Positions 26,020 to 36,882 are shown, numbered from the stretch's first letter. The stretch: DNA of 64,000 nucleotides from Vibrio plantisponsor (GCF_013041605.1 NZ_JABEQC010000006.1:124001-188000), one strand, 5' to 3'. Notes: generated by a model from the sequence alone, not told the origin. A program made the numbers and translations.

Positions 26020-26952
26020 ATGACTGAGCAAACTCAAGAGCTAACCAAGGCTCAACAATACAATTTCAACAAATTGCAAAAGCGTATTCGTCGTAATACA
26101 GGCCAAGCAATCGCTGATTTCAACATGATTGAAGATGGCGACCGTATCATGGTCTGTCTATCTGGCGGAAAAGACAGCTTTACTATGCTTGAAATCTTAA
26201 TGAGCTTACAAAAGAGCGCACCTGTCTCTTTTGAGTTGGTAGCAGTAAACCTTGATCAGAAGCAACCGGGATTCCCAGAGCATATTCTGCCAGCATATTT
26301 GAAGCAGCTTGGCGTTGAGTACAAGATTATAGAAGAAGATACCTACTCAATCGTTCAGGACAAGATCCCTGAGGGTAAAACAACCTGTTCGCTATGTTCT
26401 CGTCTACGCCGTGGTATTTTGTACCGCACTGCGAAAGAGTTAGGTGCGACTAAAATTGCACTTGGGCACCACAGAGACGACATTCTTGAGACCTTGTTCC
26501 TCAACATGTTCTATGGCGGAAAAATGAAAGGTATGCCACCTAAGCTTGTATCTGACAACGGTGAACACGTGGTAATCCGTCCTCTGGCTTATTGCCGTGA
26601 GAAAGACATCATCAAGTACGCAAGCATGCGTGACTACCCTATTATTCCGTGCAACCTGTGTGGCTCTCAGCCAAACTTACAGCGTCAGAATATTAAGCAG
26701 ATGCTGAATACTTGGGATAAGCAATTCCCTGGTCGAATTGAATCAATGTTCCGCGCTATGCAAAATGTAGTACCTAGTCACTTAGCTGACTTCGAGCTGT
26801 TTGATTTTAAATCTATTAACAGTGAGTCAGGTGTAATTAATGGTGGTGATATTGGTTTTGATAAGGAAGATATTCCGGCAATGCCAATTCAAGATGAAGA
26901 CAGTGTAATGGAGTTTGATCCAAGCTTGAAACTAGACGTGACTAACGTCTGA
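26020..26952 (+). CDS. ttcA: tRNA 2-thiocytidine biosynthesis protein TtcA
   Basis: TtcA adds sulphur to cytidine 32 of some tRNAs. The 310-residue protein has the PP-loop SGGKDS (about residues 47-52), the CSLCSR pair and the CNLCG cysteine that hold its iron-sulphur cluster. Length and neighbourhood (after uspE) are standard. Confidence 0.95.
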   Translation: MTEQTQELTKAQQYNFNKLQKRIRRNTGQAIADFNMIEDGDRIMVCLSGGKDSFTMLEILMSLQKSAPVSFELVAVNLDQKQPGFPEHILPAYLKQLGVEYKIIEEDTYSIVQDKIPEGKTTCSLCSRLRRGILYRTAKELGATKIALGHHRDDILETLFLNMFYGGKMKGMPPKLVSDNGEHVVIRPLAYCREKDIIKYASMRDYPIIPCNLCGSQPNLQRQNIKQMLNTWDKQFPGRIESMFRAMQNVVPSHLADFELFDFKSINSESGVINGGDIGFDKEDIPAMPIQDEDSVMEFDPSLKLDVTNV

Positions 26953-26975
26953 TTTCCAACTTATGAATCGTTAAG

Positions 26976-27006
26976 AAAAAGGCTGCATTAATTGCAGCCT
27001 TTTTTT
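26976..27006. terminator. Bidirectional terminator between ttcA and the DUF2987 gene
   Basis: AGGCTGCA / TGCAGCCT with A-run before and T-run after serves both converging genes. Confidence 0.85.
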
Positions 27007-27007
27007 G

Positions 27008-27679
27008 TCATTTTTTCGCAGTTGGTAAATATGGAAGAACTCGGGTGGTTTCTTCGGGTAGTTTCATCCAACCATCTTTTCCAATTTGCGCTAAAGAAAC
27101 CTGAGCTTTACCATTTACAATTTCAACGTCTGATCCACTACTTAACTGAATGAAACCATTCAAGTTGTTCGCAAACTCTAATGTCACACCTGCAACTTCA
27201 GGTGTAAACCAACTAGAGAACATACCGCCTAACGATTCGAGAATTTCCTGCATCTGTGGAAGCAATTTCTCTACGTCAGAATACAGAACTTGATCAGATA
27301 GAGTGGATTTAGTCATTACCACAAGGGAGAAATCGCAACGCGTATCCTGTGGGGTATCAACAAACACTAGTGGATTAGCTTGTTTAAGGTTTTCATCAAT
27401 AGGTAGCAGAAGCTCATTGATATCGCTGCTCGGAATCAGTTCGTAATGTTCTTCTTTTTCCATCCAAGCTTTTTCAATCGTACATAGCTTTTTGGTATCG
27501 GCATTGACGAAAAACACACCGACTTTCACATCTGGGTATTCTGGTTTGTTGTTGTTCTTGAGAGATGAATACAGTTTGCTGTAGGTAAACATGTATTCTT
27601 GAGCCGCAGCATTGATAGAAAAGCTGGCACAAACTAGCCCTAGGGCTAACGCTGTAATTCCTTTCATTAATTTGTCCAA
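27008..27679 (-). CDS. DUF2987 family periplasmic protein
   Basis: The 223-residue protein has a signal peptide ending in SINAAAQ and a DUF2987 domain (YSKLYSSLKNN, PDVKVGVFFVNADTK). The family is found in vibrios and shewanellas; its function is not known. It overlaps the end of the Bax-like gene by 13 bp and probably shares its transcript. Confidence 0.75.
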   Translation of the reverse strand: MDKLMKGITALALGLVCASFSINAAAQEYMFTYSKLYSSLKNNNKPEYPDVKVGVFFVNADTKKLCTIEKAWMEKEEHYELIPSSDINELLLPIDENLKQANPLVFVDTPQDTRCDFSLVVMTKSTLSDQVLYSDVEKLLPQMQEILESLGGMFSSWFTPEVAGVTLEFANNLNGFIQLSSGSDVEIVNGKAQVSLAQIGKDGWMKLPEETTRVLPYLPTAKK

Positions 27680-28464
27680 AATTGTTCGTTATGACGCATC
27701 ATAGCTTGTAAATCCTGAATGTAGTCTTCACCTCGTTCAGAATATTTCAATAAGCCATTACTCATTTCCATTGCACTACTCATACTCAACAAATCTGCGC
27801 CATCTTCTCTAAGTTGGAAGCGGATTTCGCGCAAGTCAAAGTAAGCTTGGTTTCTATTTACATTCATAAAGTAACGGTGGATTGATTCTTGAACAGACTT
27901 AAATTTCGCCACTTCATGAGTCATTCCTTCGCTACGTTGTAATGGAACTACGCCGCACCCTTTGCTATAACACCACTGGCCAAAATAGTTTTTTGCCGTG
28001 CGAGCAAATCGCGATGTGCCCCAAGCAGACTCGTTTGCTGCTTGCGTTAGTACCAATGCTTCAGGGATGACATCAACGCGATGCAGCATGTTGTCAATCC
28101 AGTCAGATGTGACAACATCCCCCTGCAACTCAACTTGATATAGATGAGAGAGGCGTTTTGCATCGTCAATGTCAGAATCAGAAATTGAACCTGATTCAAG
28201 ATGCTCTTTGAGACGAATCAGCCTTTCTCTTTCTTTTTCAATTCGTTGGTTTTCTAAAGCAATTCCCGGCTTAAGGTATGAAAAGAATGCATGTTTCTTC
28301 TCATTTACATCGGTATAAGCAGTAAAATCTGGTGCTTTTGATACTGCTTTACCTTTGTTAGCTACAGATTCAGTCAGGCTCTTTTGGCTTTCAAAATTGT
28401 AATAGCCATAGCCAGCAACTGCGATGATTCCGCCCAAAGCGGCAACTTGAAAAAACTTATGCAT
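27667..28464 (-). CDS. Bax-like glucosaminidase-domain protein
   Basis: The 265-residue protein has an N-terminal membrane anchor (MHKFFQVAALGGIIAVAGYG) and a glucosaminidase domain with LTQAANESAWGTSRFA and YFGQWCYSKGCGV. E. coli Bax has the same domain and is a putative peptidoglycan hydrolase. The start MHKFFQ was chosen because it opens the signal anchor; an upstream ATG lies inside the previous gene. It overlaps that gene by 8 bp. Confidence 0.8.
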   Translation of the reverse strand: MHKFFQVAALGGIIAVAGYGYYNFESQKSLTESVANKGKAVSKAPDFTAYTDVNEKKHAFFSYLKPGIALENQRIEKERERLIRLKEHLESGSISDSDIDDAKRLSHLYQVELQGDVVTSDWIDNMLHRVDVIPEALVLTQAANESAWGTSRFARTAKNYFGQWCYSKGCGVVPLQRSEGMTHEVAKFKSVQESIHRYFMNVNRNQAYFDLREIRFQLREDGADLLSMSSAMEMSNGLLKYSERGEDYIQDLQAMMRHNEQFWTN

Positions 28465-29257
28465 TAAATACCTGAGAGTTATTATCCTGATTGTCATCAT
28501 TATCTTTATTAGTCGTGATGATCTTTAAACGCACCCCAAACATGTTGCGGTAGATAATTCCTTTTAAGTGGAAGAAAAACGGAACAACAAAAATCAAGCC
28601 TATTCCGTACATGAGAGCCGCTGTAACAAACATAATCATCACGATTAAGTAAAGCGACGCGAGAGGCAATAACTTTTTGTTTACGGCACGCAGTGACAAA
28701 AACAGTGATTGCATTGGTGGCACTCTTTTCTCACAAATCAGTAAGATAGAGTTGCTAAATGCGATGGAAAGATACATAGACAGCAAAGGGAAGATCATTC
28801 CTGCGATGCCTTGTAGAACTAATCCTACCAACGTTGCCAAGATAACTGGGATGGTAAACTGCAAACCTTTGCTGATGTGTCGAGTTTTTGTTTTCAAGCC
28901 AGCCGCATGGCTCATTGCCATCAAGCTAACACCAGCAAAAATAGGCGCACTGACAACTTCGTAACTGAAGTTGGCAATGAAAATGGCCTCAATCATCCCT
29001 TCTGGAAATTCAGAACCTTGCTCTATAGCGGTAATGATTGCAGAAGGATCACCAAGTTGAAGCTTTAGCGCTACGAAAAATATTGCAATTTGTATGGCAA
29101 TCATTACTACGATTGCTGGAGAAAAAGAGACAAAATGCTTGAGTGTTGTATCCCAAGACTCTTTCAGAACCTCACCAACTTTTAGTTGATATTGGCCCGA
29201 CAGCGCTTGCTCAACAGTACCACCTACGTTGAAATCTCTCTCTATATCCTTGCTCAT
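28457..29257 (-). CDS. Polytopic membrane protein of unknown function
   Basis: The 266-residue protein has about five to six hydrophobic segments (for example FSPAIVVMIAIQIAIFFVAL and VILATLVGLVLQGIAGMIF). It heads a three-gene operon with bax and the DUF2987 gene, all linked by overlaps. I do not recognise a named function; link to cell envelope is inferred from its neighbours. Confidence 0.7.
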   Translation of the reverse strand: MSKDIERDFNVGGTVEQALSGQYQLKVGEVLKESWDTTLKHFVSFSPAIVVMIAIQIAIFFVALKLQLGDPSAIITAIEQGSEFPEGMIEAIFIANFSYEVVSAPIFAGVSLMAMSHAAGLKTKTRHISKGLQFTIPVILATLVGLVLQGIAGMIFPLLSMYLSIAFSNSILLICEKRVPPMQSLFLSLRAVNKKLLPLASLYLIVMIMFVTAALMYGIGLIFVVPFFFHLKGIIYRNMFGVRLKIITTNKDNDDNQDNNSQVFNA

Positions 29258-29620
29258 AAAATGCCCTAAGTTGGCGAGTCATATTTGGTATGGAAATATG
29301 ACAACATAAAATTTTGATTCATTATACTGAAATGCACCCGAGTCTAAAATCGAATCTCGAATTGCATCTTGCTTTCTTATTAATATGGTTGATAATTAAC
29401 CAGTTGAAAGCATTGATAGTTATCGCAACTTGGATGTTAATGAAAGTTTGCTTTTAACTACAAAACTTTTTGTGTTTCAAGATAAGAAAACGCTTTGAGA
29501 TCGCCTTTTTCGTGATTATCATGCGCCACTAATTTGTAATTATTTAACAGGTCCAACAAGTAGATAGTTTTACAACTTCTAGTTAACTTATCTGCGGATC
29601 AGGGTGGAGAAAGACAGACG
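29258..29620. promoter_or_regulatory. Divergent promoter region before potA
   Basis: The 363 bp gap is AT-rich and has no credible gene. An imperfect palindrome TGGTTGATAATTAACCA (29386-29402) might be an operator. The potA promoter should lie near its right end, but no strong consensus was seen. Confidence 0.35.
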
Positions 29621-30736
29621 TTGAACAAACCAAATTCAGTAGGAAAACCAGTCGTTAGACTTTCTGGTATCAGTAAAAGTTTTGATGGTAAACAGATCAT
29701 CGGTAACTTGCAGCTAGACGTTAACCATGGTGAATTCCTAACAATTCTTGGCCCATCAGGGTGTGGTAAAACTACCGTTTTAAGAATGATAGCAGGTTTT
29801 GAATCTGCTGATAGCGGTCAGATTCTACTGGATAGTCAAGACGTTACTCAAGTTCCTGCTGAACAACGACACGTCAATACCGTATTCCAAAGTTACGCTC
29901 TATTCCCTCACATGACGGTTTTTGAAAACGTAGCATTTGGTCTGCGTATGCAAAAAGTGCCGGCTAATGACATCGAACCTCGAGTTATGGAAGCTTTGCG
30001 TATGGTTCGTTTGGATCAAATGGCGCAGCGTAAACCGCACCAACTTTCAGGTGGTCAGCAACAACGTATCGCTATTGCTCGTGCTGTTGTGAATAAACCA
30101 AAAGTACTTCTGTTAGATGAATCTCTTTCAGCTCTTGATTACAAGTTACGTAAACAGATGCAAAGTGAACTTAAGCATCTACAGCGTCAACTTGGCATCA
30201 CCTTTATCTTCGTTACTCACGACCAAGAAGAAGCCTTGTCTATGTCTGACCGCATTATCGTGATGCGTGACGGTAATATCGAACAAGATGGTTCTCCTCG
30301 TGAAATTTACGAAGATCCTAAAAACCTATTTGTTGCTCGCTTCATCGGTGAAATCAACGTATTTGCTGCAGAAACCATTAAACGTCTTGATGATAAACGT
30401 ATTCTGGTTGATATCGAAGGCGTTGAATCTGTGGTTTATTACGACAAACCGGTCAATGCTGGCGATAAACTCCAAGTTCTTCTTCGCCCAGAAGATTTAC
30501 GCATTGAAGAGATCAAAGAGTCAGAGACCAAAGGTATCGTTGGTCACGTGACAGATCGCACCTACAAAGGCATGACTTTAGAATCCGTTGTTCAGTTGGA
30601 TTCAGGCATGAGTGTTATGGTTAGTGAGTTCTTTAATGAAGATGATCCTGACGTTGACCACTCTATCGGCCAAAAAGTTACTATCACTTGGGTAGAAAGC
30701 TGGGAGGTAGTCCTCAATGATGAGCAAGAAGTTTAA
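29621..30736 (+). CDS. potA: Spermidine/putrescine ABC transporter ATPase PotA
   Basis: PotA powers polyamine import. The 371-residue protein has Walker [10 protein letters not shown] (about residues 45-53), the signature [14 protein letters not shown], Walker [14 protein letters not shown] and a C-terminal TOBE domain. A TTG codon appears to be the start, 16 bp after GTGGAG. It overlaps potB by 20 bp. Confidence 0.93.
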   Translation: MNKPNSVGKPVVRLSGISKSFDGKQIIGNLQLDVNHGEFLTILGPSGCGKTTVLRMIAGFESADSGQILLDSQDVTQVPAEQRHVNTVFQSYALFPHMTVFENVAFGLRMQKVPANDIEPRVMEALRMVRLDQMAQRKPHQLSGGQQQRIAIARAVVNKPKVLLLDESLSALDYKLRKQMQSELKHLQRQLGITFIFVTHDQEEALSMSDRIIVMRDGNIEQDGSPREIYEDPKNLFVARFIGEINVFAAETIKRLDDKRILVDIEGVESVVYYDKPVNAGDKLQVLLRPEDLRIEEIKESETKGIVGHVTDRTYKGMTLESVVQLDSGMSVMVSEFFNEDDPDVDHSIGQKVTITWVESWEVVLNDEQEV

Positions 30737-31577
30737 TCTTCAGACTTCAATCATCAGTTTAATTGTTGGCTGGTTAGTTCTTTTTGTTCTGATCCCTAAC
30801 CTGATGATTATCATTACAAGTTTTCTGACTCGTGATGAAGCAAATCTGATTGAGTTGACGTTTACCTTTGATAACTACTTAAGATTGTTAGATCCGCTCT
30901 ATGCGAAAGTAATGCTTCATTCTTTCTATATGGCGATCGTAGCAACCATCTTGTGTTTAATTATCGGTTACCCGTTTGCTTATATCGTCGCTAAGATGCC
31001 TGAAAAATGGCGTCCGATTATGCTGTTTTTGGTGATTGTTCCATTTTGGACCAACTCATTAATTCGTACATACGGCTTGAAGATTGTTCTTGGTACTCAA
31101 GGCATTTTGAACAAGGCACTGTTAGACATTGGCCTAATTGATGCTCCGCTACGCCTTATGTATACAGAAACTGCAGTAATGATCGGTTTGGTGTATATCT
31201 TATTGCCATTCATGATTCTTCCGCTTTATTCAGCGATTGAAAAATTGGATGACACATACATCGAAGCGGCTCGCGATCTTGGTGCTAATAAGTTCCAGAC
31301 TCTAACCAAAGTTATTTTGCCTCTGACTATGCCTGGCATTATCGGCGGCTGCTTGCTAGTTCTTCTCCCTGCTCTTGGAATGTTCTACATTTCAGACTTA
31401 CTTGGCGGAGCGAAAAACTTGCTGATTGGTAACGTCATTAAGAGCCAAGTATTGAACGCGCGCGATTGGCCGTTTGGTGCAGCAACAAGTATTGCATTGA
31501 CAATCGCAATGGCGATCATGCTTTACGCATATTACCGTGCTGGCAAATTGTTGAATAAGAAAGTGGAGCTAGACTAA
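30717..31577 (+). CDS. potB: Spermidine/putrescine ABC transporter permease PotB
   Basis: The 286-residue permease has six membrane segments and the EAA loop [25 protein letters not shown] that docks on PotA. It overlaps potA and its last base is shared with the potC start. Confidence 0.93.
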   Translation: MMSKKFNLQTSIISLIVGWLVLFVLIPNLMIIITSFLTRDEANLIELTFTFDNYLRLLDPLYAKVMLHSFYMAIVATILCLIIGYPFAYIVAKMPEKWRPIMLFLVIVPFWTNSLIRTYGLKIVLGTQGILNKALLDIGLIDAPLRLMYTETAVMIGLVYILLPFMILPLYSAIEKLDDTYIEAARDLGANKFQTLTKVILPLTMPGIIGGCLLVLLPALGMFYISDLLGGAKNLLIGNVIKSQVLNARDWPFGAATSIALTIAMAIMLYAYYRAGKLLNKKVELD

Positions 31578-32347
31578 TGGGAAGAGTTGTTAGATTTAGC
31601 TTTATGAGCGTAGTGTACCTATTCTTGTACCTACCAATCATTGTGTTAATTGCAAACTCATTTAATGCGAACAAATTCGGTATTAAATGGGGTGGATTCA
31701 CCACTAAGTGGTACCACGCATTAATGAACAACGACAGCTTAATGCAAGCAGCATGGCACTCAATTAGCGTGGCTGTTTTCTCAGCGACGGCTGCGACGAT
31801 CATAGGTAGTTTGACTGCTGTAGCCCTATTCCGTTACCAGTTCCGTGGTAAAAACATGGTTAACGGTATGCTGTTTGTAGTAATGATGTCTCCTGACATT
31901 GTTATGGCAATTTCGCTTCTTGCACTATTCTTAGTGTTGGGTGCGAAGCTTGGCTTTATGACGCTATTGATTGCTCATATTACATTCTGTCTGCCATTTG
32001 TTGTTGTGACTGTATTCAGTCGTCTGAATGGCTTCGATGTAAAAATGCTAGAAGCAGCAAAAGATTTGGGTGCGAGTGAATGGGTAATTTTGAAGAAAAT
32101 CATTTTACCTCTTGCTAAGCCTGCGGTTGCAGCAGGTTGGCTATTAAGCTTTACCCTATCTCTTGATGACGTCATTATTAGTTCGTTCGTTACAGGACCG
32201 ACATACGAGATTCTGCCATTGAAGATTTACTCAATGGTTAAAGTGGGTATCTCACCTGAAGTGAATGCACTGGCAACCGTAATGTTGGTTGTTTCGCTGG
32301 TACTGGTTGTGACTTCACAACTGCTGGCAAAAGAGAAAGTGAAATAA
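31577..32347 (+). CDS. potC: Spermidine/putrescine ABC transporter permease PotC
   Basis: The 256-residue second permease shows six membrane segments and the EAA loop EAAKDLGASEWVILKKI. It pairs with PotB. Confidence 0.93.
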   Translation: MGRVVRFSFMSVVYLFLYLPIIVLIANSFNANKFGIKWGGFTTKWYHALMNNDSLMQAAWHSISVAVFSATAATIIGSLTAVALFRYQFRGKNMVNGMLFVVMMSPDIVMAISLLALFLVLGAKLGFMTLLIAHITFCLPFVVVTVFSRLNGFDVKMLEAAKDLGASEWVILKKIILPLAKPAVAAGWLLSFTLSLDDVIISSFVTGPTYEILPLKIYSMVKVGISPEVNALATVMLVVSLVLVVTSQLLAKEKVK

Positions 32348-32453
32348 TTTTCAGTTAATTGACTAACTGGAATTCGAAACGGAATAACCGATGTTATTCC
32401 GTTATCCTTTAAAAATGTCCTTAAGGGCAACGTTTGGTTTGGAGCTAACGTCA

Positions 32454-33485
32454 ATGAAAAAATGGGCTACTTTATTAGCTGGTAGTGCATGTGCGCTTTC
32501 ACTGTTATCTGCGCAAGCAGTAGCAGAGGATAAAGAACTGGTATTCATGAACTGGGGACCGTACATTAACAGCGGTATTCTAGAGCAGTTTACTGCGGAA
32601 ACCGGTATCAAAGTAATCTATTCAACTTACGAGTCGAATGAAACCTTATATGCGAAGCTGAAGACTCACAACGAAGGTTACGACCTTGTTGTTCCTTCAA
32701 CTTACTTCGTATCTAAAATGCGCGACGAAGGTATGATTCAGAAGATTGATAAGTCAAAACTTACCAACTTCAAGAATTTGGATACTAACTATCTAAACAA
32801 GCCTTTCGATCCAAATAACGACTACTCTATTCCACACGTTGTTGCTATTACAGGTCTTGCGGTGAATACAGATATGTATGATCCAAACGACTTCCAAAGC
32901 TGGGGCGACCTATGGAAACCCGAGCTTAAAGGCCAACTAATGCTGATGGATGATACTCGAGAAGTATTCCATATTGCACTTCGTAAACTAGGTTACTCAG
33001 GTAACACTACAGACGAAAAACAAATTGATGAAGCATACGCTGAGCTACAAAAACTAATGCCAAACGTATTAGTATTTAACTCAGACAACCCTGCTGACCC
33101 TTACCTAGCTGGTGAAGTAGGTCTGGGTATGCTTTGGAACGGTTCTGCAGCTGCAGCACAAAAAGAAGGTCTACCTCTTAAACTTGTATTCCCTAAAGAA
33201 GGTGGTATCGGTTGGGTTGACAACTTTGCTATCGCAGCTGGTGCGAAGAACATCGATGCAGCACACAAGATGATCGACTTCTTACTACGTCCAGAAATCG
33301 CAGAGCAAATCTCTAACGACACTGGTTACCTAACTGCTGTTGCTCAGTCTAACGAAAAATTCAAAGACGTAGCTCCACTATTCCCTTCTCAAGAAGATCT
33401 TGACCGTGTGGAATGGCAAGCTGCTGTTGGCGACAAAACAGTGAAGTACGAAGACTACTTCATGAAGCTTAAAGCGGGTCAATAA
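32454..33485 (+). CDS. potD2: Polyamine-binding periplasmic protein, first copy (PotD2)
   Basis: The 343-residue protein starts at MKKWATLL after TTGGAG and has a signal peptide ending in SAQAVAED. Its mature part is a PotD-type binding protein (LVFMNWGPYINSGILEQFT, LVVPSTYFVSKMRDEG, GEVGLGMLWNGS). The upstream codons in the same frame are non-coding leader. It is one of two PotD paralogues next to potABC, as in V. cholerae, and is followed by a terminator. Confidence 0.9.
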   Translation: MKKWATLLAGSACALSLLSAQAVAEDKELVFMNWGPYINSGILEQFTAETGIKVIYSTYESNETLYAKLKTHNEGYDLVVPSTYFVSKMRDEGMIQKIDKSKLTNFKNLDTNYLNKPFDPNNDYSIPHVVAITGLAVNTDMYDPNDFQSWGDLWKPELKGQLMLMDDTREVFHIALRKLGYSGNTTDEKQIDEAYAELQKLMPNVLVFNSDNPADPYLAGEVGLGMLWNGSAAAAQKEGLPLKLVFPKEGGIGWVDNFAIAAGAKNIDAAHKMIDFLLRPEIAEQISNDTGYLTAVAQSNEKFKDVAPLFPSQEDLDRVEWQAAVGDKTVKYEDYFMKLKAGQ

Positions 33486-33501
33486 CCCAGCAAAAAGAAC
33501 T

Positions 33502-33532
33502 AAATAGGCAGCTTTCGCTGCCTATTTTTTTT
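33502..33532 (+). terminator. Terminator between the two potD genes
   Basis: AAATAGGCAG / CTGCCTATTT with loop CTTTCG is followed by a T-run. It separates potABCD2 from potD1. Confidence 0.85.
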
Positions 33533-33605
33533 CGAGCTGTTATACTGTTTTTCCTTTTTGAAACGCGTTTGCCTAGGCAAGCTCTTGCACAAACATGGAA
33601 AAGTA

Positions 33606-34643
33606 ATGAAAAGTAAACTGTATGCTGGCGCTCTTTGTGCTGCGACTCTATTCACTACCAATGCAATGGCTAATGACCAGGAACTTTATTTCTACAACTG
33701 GTCAGAATATATTCCAAGCGAAGTACTAGAAGACTTTACCAAGGAAACAGGTATTAAGGTCATCTACTCTACATACGAATCGAACGAGAGTATGTACGCT
33801 AAGTTAAAAACACAAGGTACGGGTTACGACTTAGTTGTCCCTTCAACGTATTTCGTTTCTAAAATGCGTAAGGAAGGCATGCTTCTTGAGATTGATAAGT
33901 CGAAACTATCTAATTTTGCAGGTTTGGATTCTAACTACTTAAATAAACCTTTTGATCCAAATAACAGCTACTCAATTCCTTACATTTGGGGCGCGACAGG
34001 TATCGGTATCAACACGGATATGCTGGATAAATCAAACATCCATAACTGGGCTGATTTGTGGGACGCCAAATGGGAAGGACAACTGATGATGATGGACGAC
34101 TCTCGAGAAGTCTTCCATATCGCTCTGGTTAAGCTGGGATACTCACCAAATACAACCGACCCTAAAGAAATCGAAGCAGCCTACGAAGAACTGAAAAAGC
34201 TAATGCCAAATGTGTTGGTATTTAACTCAGACTTCCCTGCTAACCCTTACTTAGCAGGTGAAGTATCGCTAGGCATGCTGTGGAATGGTTCTGCATACAT
34301 GGCTCGTGAAGAAGGCGCAAACATCGATATTATTTGGCCAGAGAAAGGTGCAATCTTCTGGATGGACAGCTTAGCGATTCCTGCTGGTGCAGCGAACATC
34401 GAAGCAGCTCATAAAATGATCGACTTCCTGCTTCGTCCGGACAACGCAGCGAAAATTGCAGTAGAAATTGGTTACCCAACACCAGTTAAAGCGGCGTATA
34501 AGCTACTTCCTGAAGAGTTTGCGAACGATCCAAGCATCTTCCCTCCGCAAGAAATTATGGACAGCGGTGAGTGGCAAGACGAAGTTGGTGACGCAAGCGT
34601 TCTGTACGAAGAATACTTCCAGAAACTTAAAGTCGATAAGTAA
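33606..34643 (+). CDS. potD1: Spermidine-binding periplasmic protein, second copy (PotD1)
   Basis: The 345-residue PotD starts at MKSKLYAG with a signal peptide ending in NAMAND. It is about two thirds identical by eye to the first copy (YSTYESNE, LVVPSTYFVSKMRKEG, NKPFDPNNSYSIP), but differs in the ligand-binding segment (YIWGATGIGINTD here, HVVAITGLAVNTD there), which suggests different polyamine preference. It stands after the first terminator and is probably transcribed also on its own. Confidence 0.92.
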   Translation: MKSKLYAGALCAATLFTTNAMANDQELYFYNWSEYIPSEVLEDFTKETGIKVIYSTYESNESMYAKLKTQGTGYDLVVPSTYFVSKMRKEGMLLEIDKSKLSNFAGLDSNYLNKPFDPNNSYSIPYIWGATGIGINTDMLDKSNIHNWADLWDAKWEGQLMMMDDSREVFHIALVKLGYSPNTTDPKEIEAAYEELKKLMPNVLVFNSDFPANPYLAGEVSLGMLWNGSAYMAREEGANIDIIWPEKGAIFWMDSLAIPAGAANIEAAHKMIDFLLRPDNAAKIAVEIGYPTPVKAAYKLLPEEFANDPSIFPPQEIMDSGEWQDEVGDASVLYEEYFQKLKVDK

Positions 34644-34662
34644 TCGAACAAAGTATGAATTG

Positions 34663-34690
34663 AAAAAGCGGCTTTTAGCCGCTTTTTTTT
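34663..34690 (+). terminator. Terminator after potD1
   Basis: AAAGCGGCT / AGCCGCTTT with a 3-base loop is followed by a T-run. Confidence 0.85.
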
Positions 34691-34732
34691 ACCGTAATCA
34701 TTTTAGGAACAAGGAAACTTAAGAGTGACTTG

Positions 34733-35476
34733 CTAGTGATTACCAAACTTGAAATCGGGTTGTTGAAGTTCGAGAATTTCTTCAACCAAACGCGGGACTT
34801 CAACACTCGCTTTTCCGTAACGTTTTTCTGCAAACTCACTCTCTACCGCGCTAGGCTCCAAATTTATCTCAATCGTGTGTGCTCCGTGCATCTTCGCGTC
34901 GTGTACAAAACCTGCAGCTGGATAAACTACGCCAGAAGTGCCAATCGAAATAAACAAGTCTGCTTCTTCTAATGCCGAGTAGATGTCCCCCATTCGCAGA
35001 GGCATTTCACCAAACCAAACGATATGTGGACGCATCTGCGCAGGTATTTGACAACAATGGCAGAGGTCACCAGTCAACAAATCGCCCTTTTGTTCTATGG
35101 TTTGATTAGAGACGCTGCAACGCGCTTTAAGCAACTCACCGTGCATATGAATAATGTTTTGGCTTCCACCGCGCTCATGCAGGTTGTCGATGTTCTGAGT
35201 AATGATGGTGACTTTGCCATCAAGCTCTTTTTCCAGCTGACCTAAAGCAATATGTGCCGGATTAGGTTGAATGGCATCAGACTGAAGTTTACGGCGGCGC
35301 TGGTTATAAAAGTCCTGAACCAAATCTGGGTCTTTAGCAAAACCTTCTGGCGTAGCAACATCTTCGATTCGATGATTTTCCCAAAGTCCATCTTGAGCTC
35401 GAAAGGTCTGAATACCCGATTCCGCAGAGATTCCAGCGCCTGTTAGCACAACAACATTGCGATACGGAAATTTCAT
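34733..35476 (-). CDS. cobB: NAD-dependent protein deacylase CobB (sirtuin)
   Basis: CobB removes acetyl and succinyl groups from lysines. The 247-residue sirtuin has the NAD motif [26 protein letters not shown], the catalytic HMHGEL and a zinc site (CSVSNQ, CHCC). The YNQRRR stretch holds the tyrosine and arginine linked to desuccinylase activity. It stands alone, convergent with potD1. Confidence 0.93.
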   Translation of the reverse strand: MKFPYRNVVVLTGAGISAESGIQTFRAQDGLWENHRIEDVATPEGFAKDPDLVQDFYNQRRRKLQSDAIQPNPAHIALGQLEKELDGKVTIITQNIDNLHERGGSQNIIHMHGELLKARCSVSNQTIEQKGDLLTGDLCHCCQIPAQMRPHIVWFGEMPLRMGDIYSALEEADLFISIGTSGVVYPAAGFVHDAKMHGAHTIEINLEPSAVESEFAEKRYGKASVEVPRLVEEILELQQPDFKFGNH

Positions 35477-35603
35477 ACAACATCCTTATTCTGAATAGCT
35501 TTTGGCTAGATTAACACTGAAGCAAACTCATCTGTAGTTTTCGCCGTTAGACAATAGTCTTAATTTTAGTACTTATTACTTGTTATGTGATTCAGAAAAG
35601 CAA

Positions 35604-35626
35604 AGAGCAGACCATTGGCCTGCTCT
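35604..35626 (-). terminator. Probable terminator of amtB
   Basis: AGAGCAG / CTGCTCT with a 9-base loop is followed on the minus strand by CTTTGCTTTT. It lies 36 bp after the amtB stop. Confidence 0.6.
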
Positions 35627-35661
35627 TGTTTAACGCTCGAATACTAAAATAAAGCGAGAAG

Positions 35662-36882
35662 TTATTCTTCGTTGACTGAAGAAATTTTGTGTACAGCCAA
35701 GTCAGCGCCGATAAACTCGTCTTCTTCGGATAGACGCAGCCCTGTCAGAGCGTTAAGCGCTCCATAAACCACGAATGCACCAACCAGAGCAACAAGGATA
35801 CCCAACACAGTACCCATCACTTGAACAGCAATGCTAACGCCGCCTAAGCCACCTAGAGCCGTTTGACCGAAGATACCTGCTGCAATGCCACCCCAAGCAC
35901 CACACACACCATGTAACGGCCAAACACCTAGTACGTCATCAAGCTTGGTTTTGTTTTGAAGTTGTGTGAATAACCATACGAATAGCGCACCAGCAACAAC
36001 GCCTGTCACTAACGCACCAAGCGGGTGCATGATATCAGAACCCGCACACACGGCGACGAGTCCAGCCAAAGGTCCGTTATGAATGAAGCCTGGGTCGTTT
36101 TTGCCAACTACAAGCGAAGCTAGGATACCGCCAACCATCGCCATCAACGAGTTCATCGCCACAAGGCCGCTAATGCCCGCTATCGCTTGTGCAGACATGA
36201 CGTTGAAACCAAACCAGCCAACACACAAAATCCATGCGCCTAGCGCCAAAAATGGAATGTTTGAAGGTGCAAAGTTGGTATGTTTACCTGCGCGAATACG
36301 ACCTTTACGCATTCCTAGGAAGTACACGGCAACCAGTGCAATCCAACCGCCGACGCTGTGTACAACAACCGAACCGGCAAAATCATGGAAACCTGCGCCA
36401 AAACGATTTTCGAATGCTTCTTGAATTCCATAATTGCCGTTCCAGATGATCCCTTCAAAGAAAGGATAAACCAGACCAACAGTGAAAAACGTAGCAATGA
36501 GAACCGGATAAAAACGCGCACGTTCCGCAATACCACCCGAAACAATTGCAGGGATAGCGGCGGCAAACGTCAGTAGGAAGAAGAACTTAACTAACTCGTA
36601 GCCATTGCTTTGAGCCAATGTTTCAGCGTCAGCAAAGAAGTTAGCACCATAGGCAATCCAGTAACCAATAAAGAAGTAAGCGATAGTTGATACACCAAAG
36701 TCCGCTAGAATTTTTACTAATGCGTTAACCTGGTTTTTCTTACGCACTGTCCCTACTTCCAAAAATGCGAACCCTGAATGCATTAAAAACACCATAATGG
36801 CGCCAAGCAGCAAAAATAAAGTATCTGAACTTTGGGTCAGGGCTTGTACAGCTCCATAAACCTGACTTTCGGTTTGAGTCAT
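35662..36882 (-). CDS. amtB: Ammonium transporter AmtB-like
   Basis: The 406-residue channel has about eleven membrane segments and the two pore histidines in FHDFAGSVVVHSVGGW and PLHGVCGAWGG. The start MTQTESQ follows GGAG at a suitable distance; the track's longer frame has no support. There is no glnK next to it. Upstream lie a sigma-54 promoter and two NtrC-like sites, so it should be induced when nitrogen is short. Confidence 0.9.
   Translation of the reverse strand: MTQTESQVYGAVQALTQSSDTLFLLLGAIMVFLMHSGFAFLEVGTVRKKNQVNALVKILADFGVSTIAYFFIGYWIAYGANFFADAETLAQSNGYELVKFFFLLTFAAAIPAIVSGGIAERARFYPVLIATFFTVGLVYPFFEGIIWNGNYGIQEAFENRFGAGFHDFAGSVVVHSVGGWIALVAVYFLGMRKGRIRAGKHTNFAPSNIPFLALGAWILCVGWFGFNVMSAQAIAGISGLVAMNSLMAMVGGILASLVVGKNDPGFIHNGPLAGLVAVCAGSDIMHPLGALVTGVVAGALFVWLFTQLQNKTKLDDVLGVWPLHGVCGAWGGIAAGIFGQTALGGLGGVSIAVQVMGTVLGILVALVGAFVVYGALNALTGLRLSEEDEFIGADLAVHKISSVNEE

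Noticed and set aside
32391..32453. Longer N-terminus for PotD2 (and similar upstream extensions for potD1, Bax, fdhA, tupC)
   Set aside because: The extensions precede clear signal peptides or conserved starts and lack ribosome sites; internal ATG codons with good sites were chosen.
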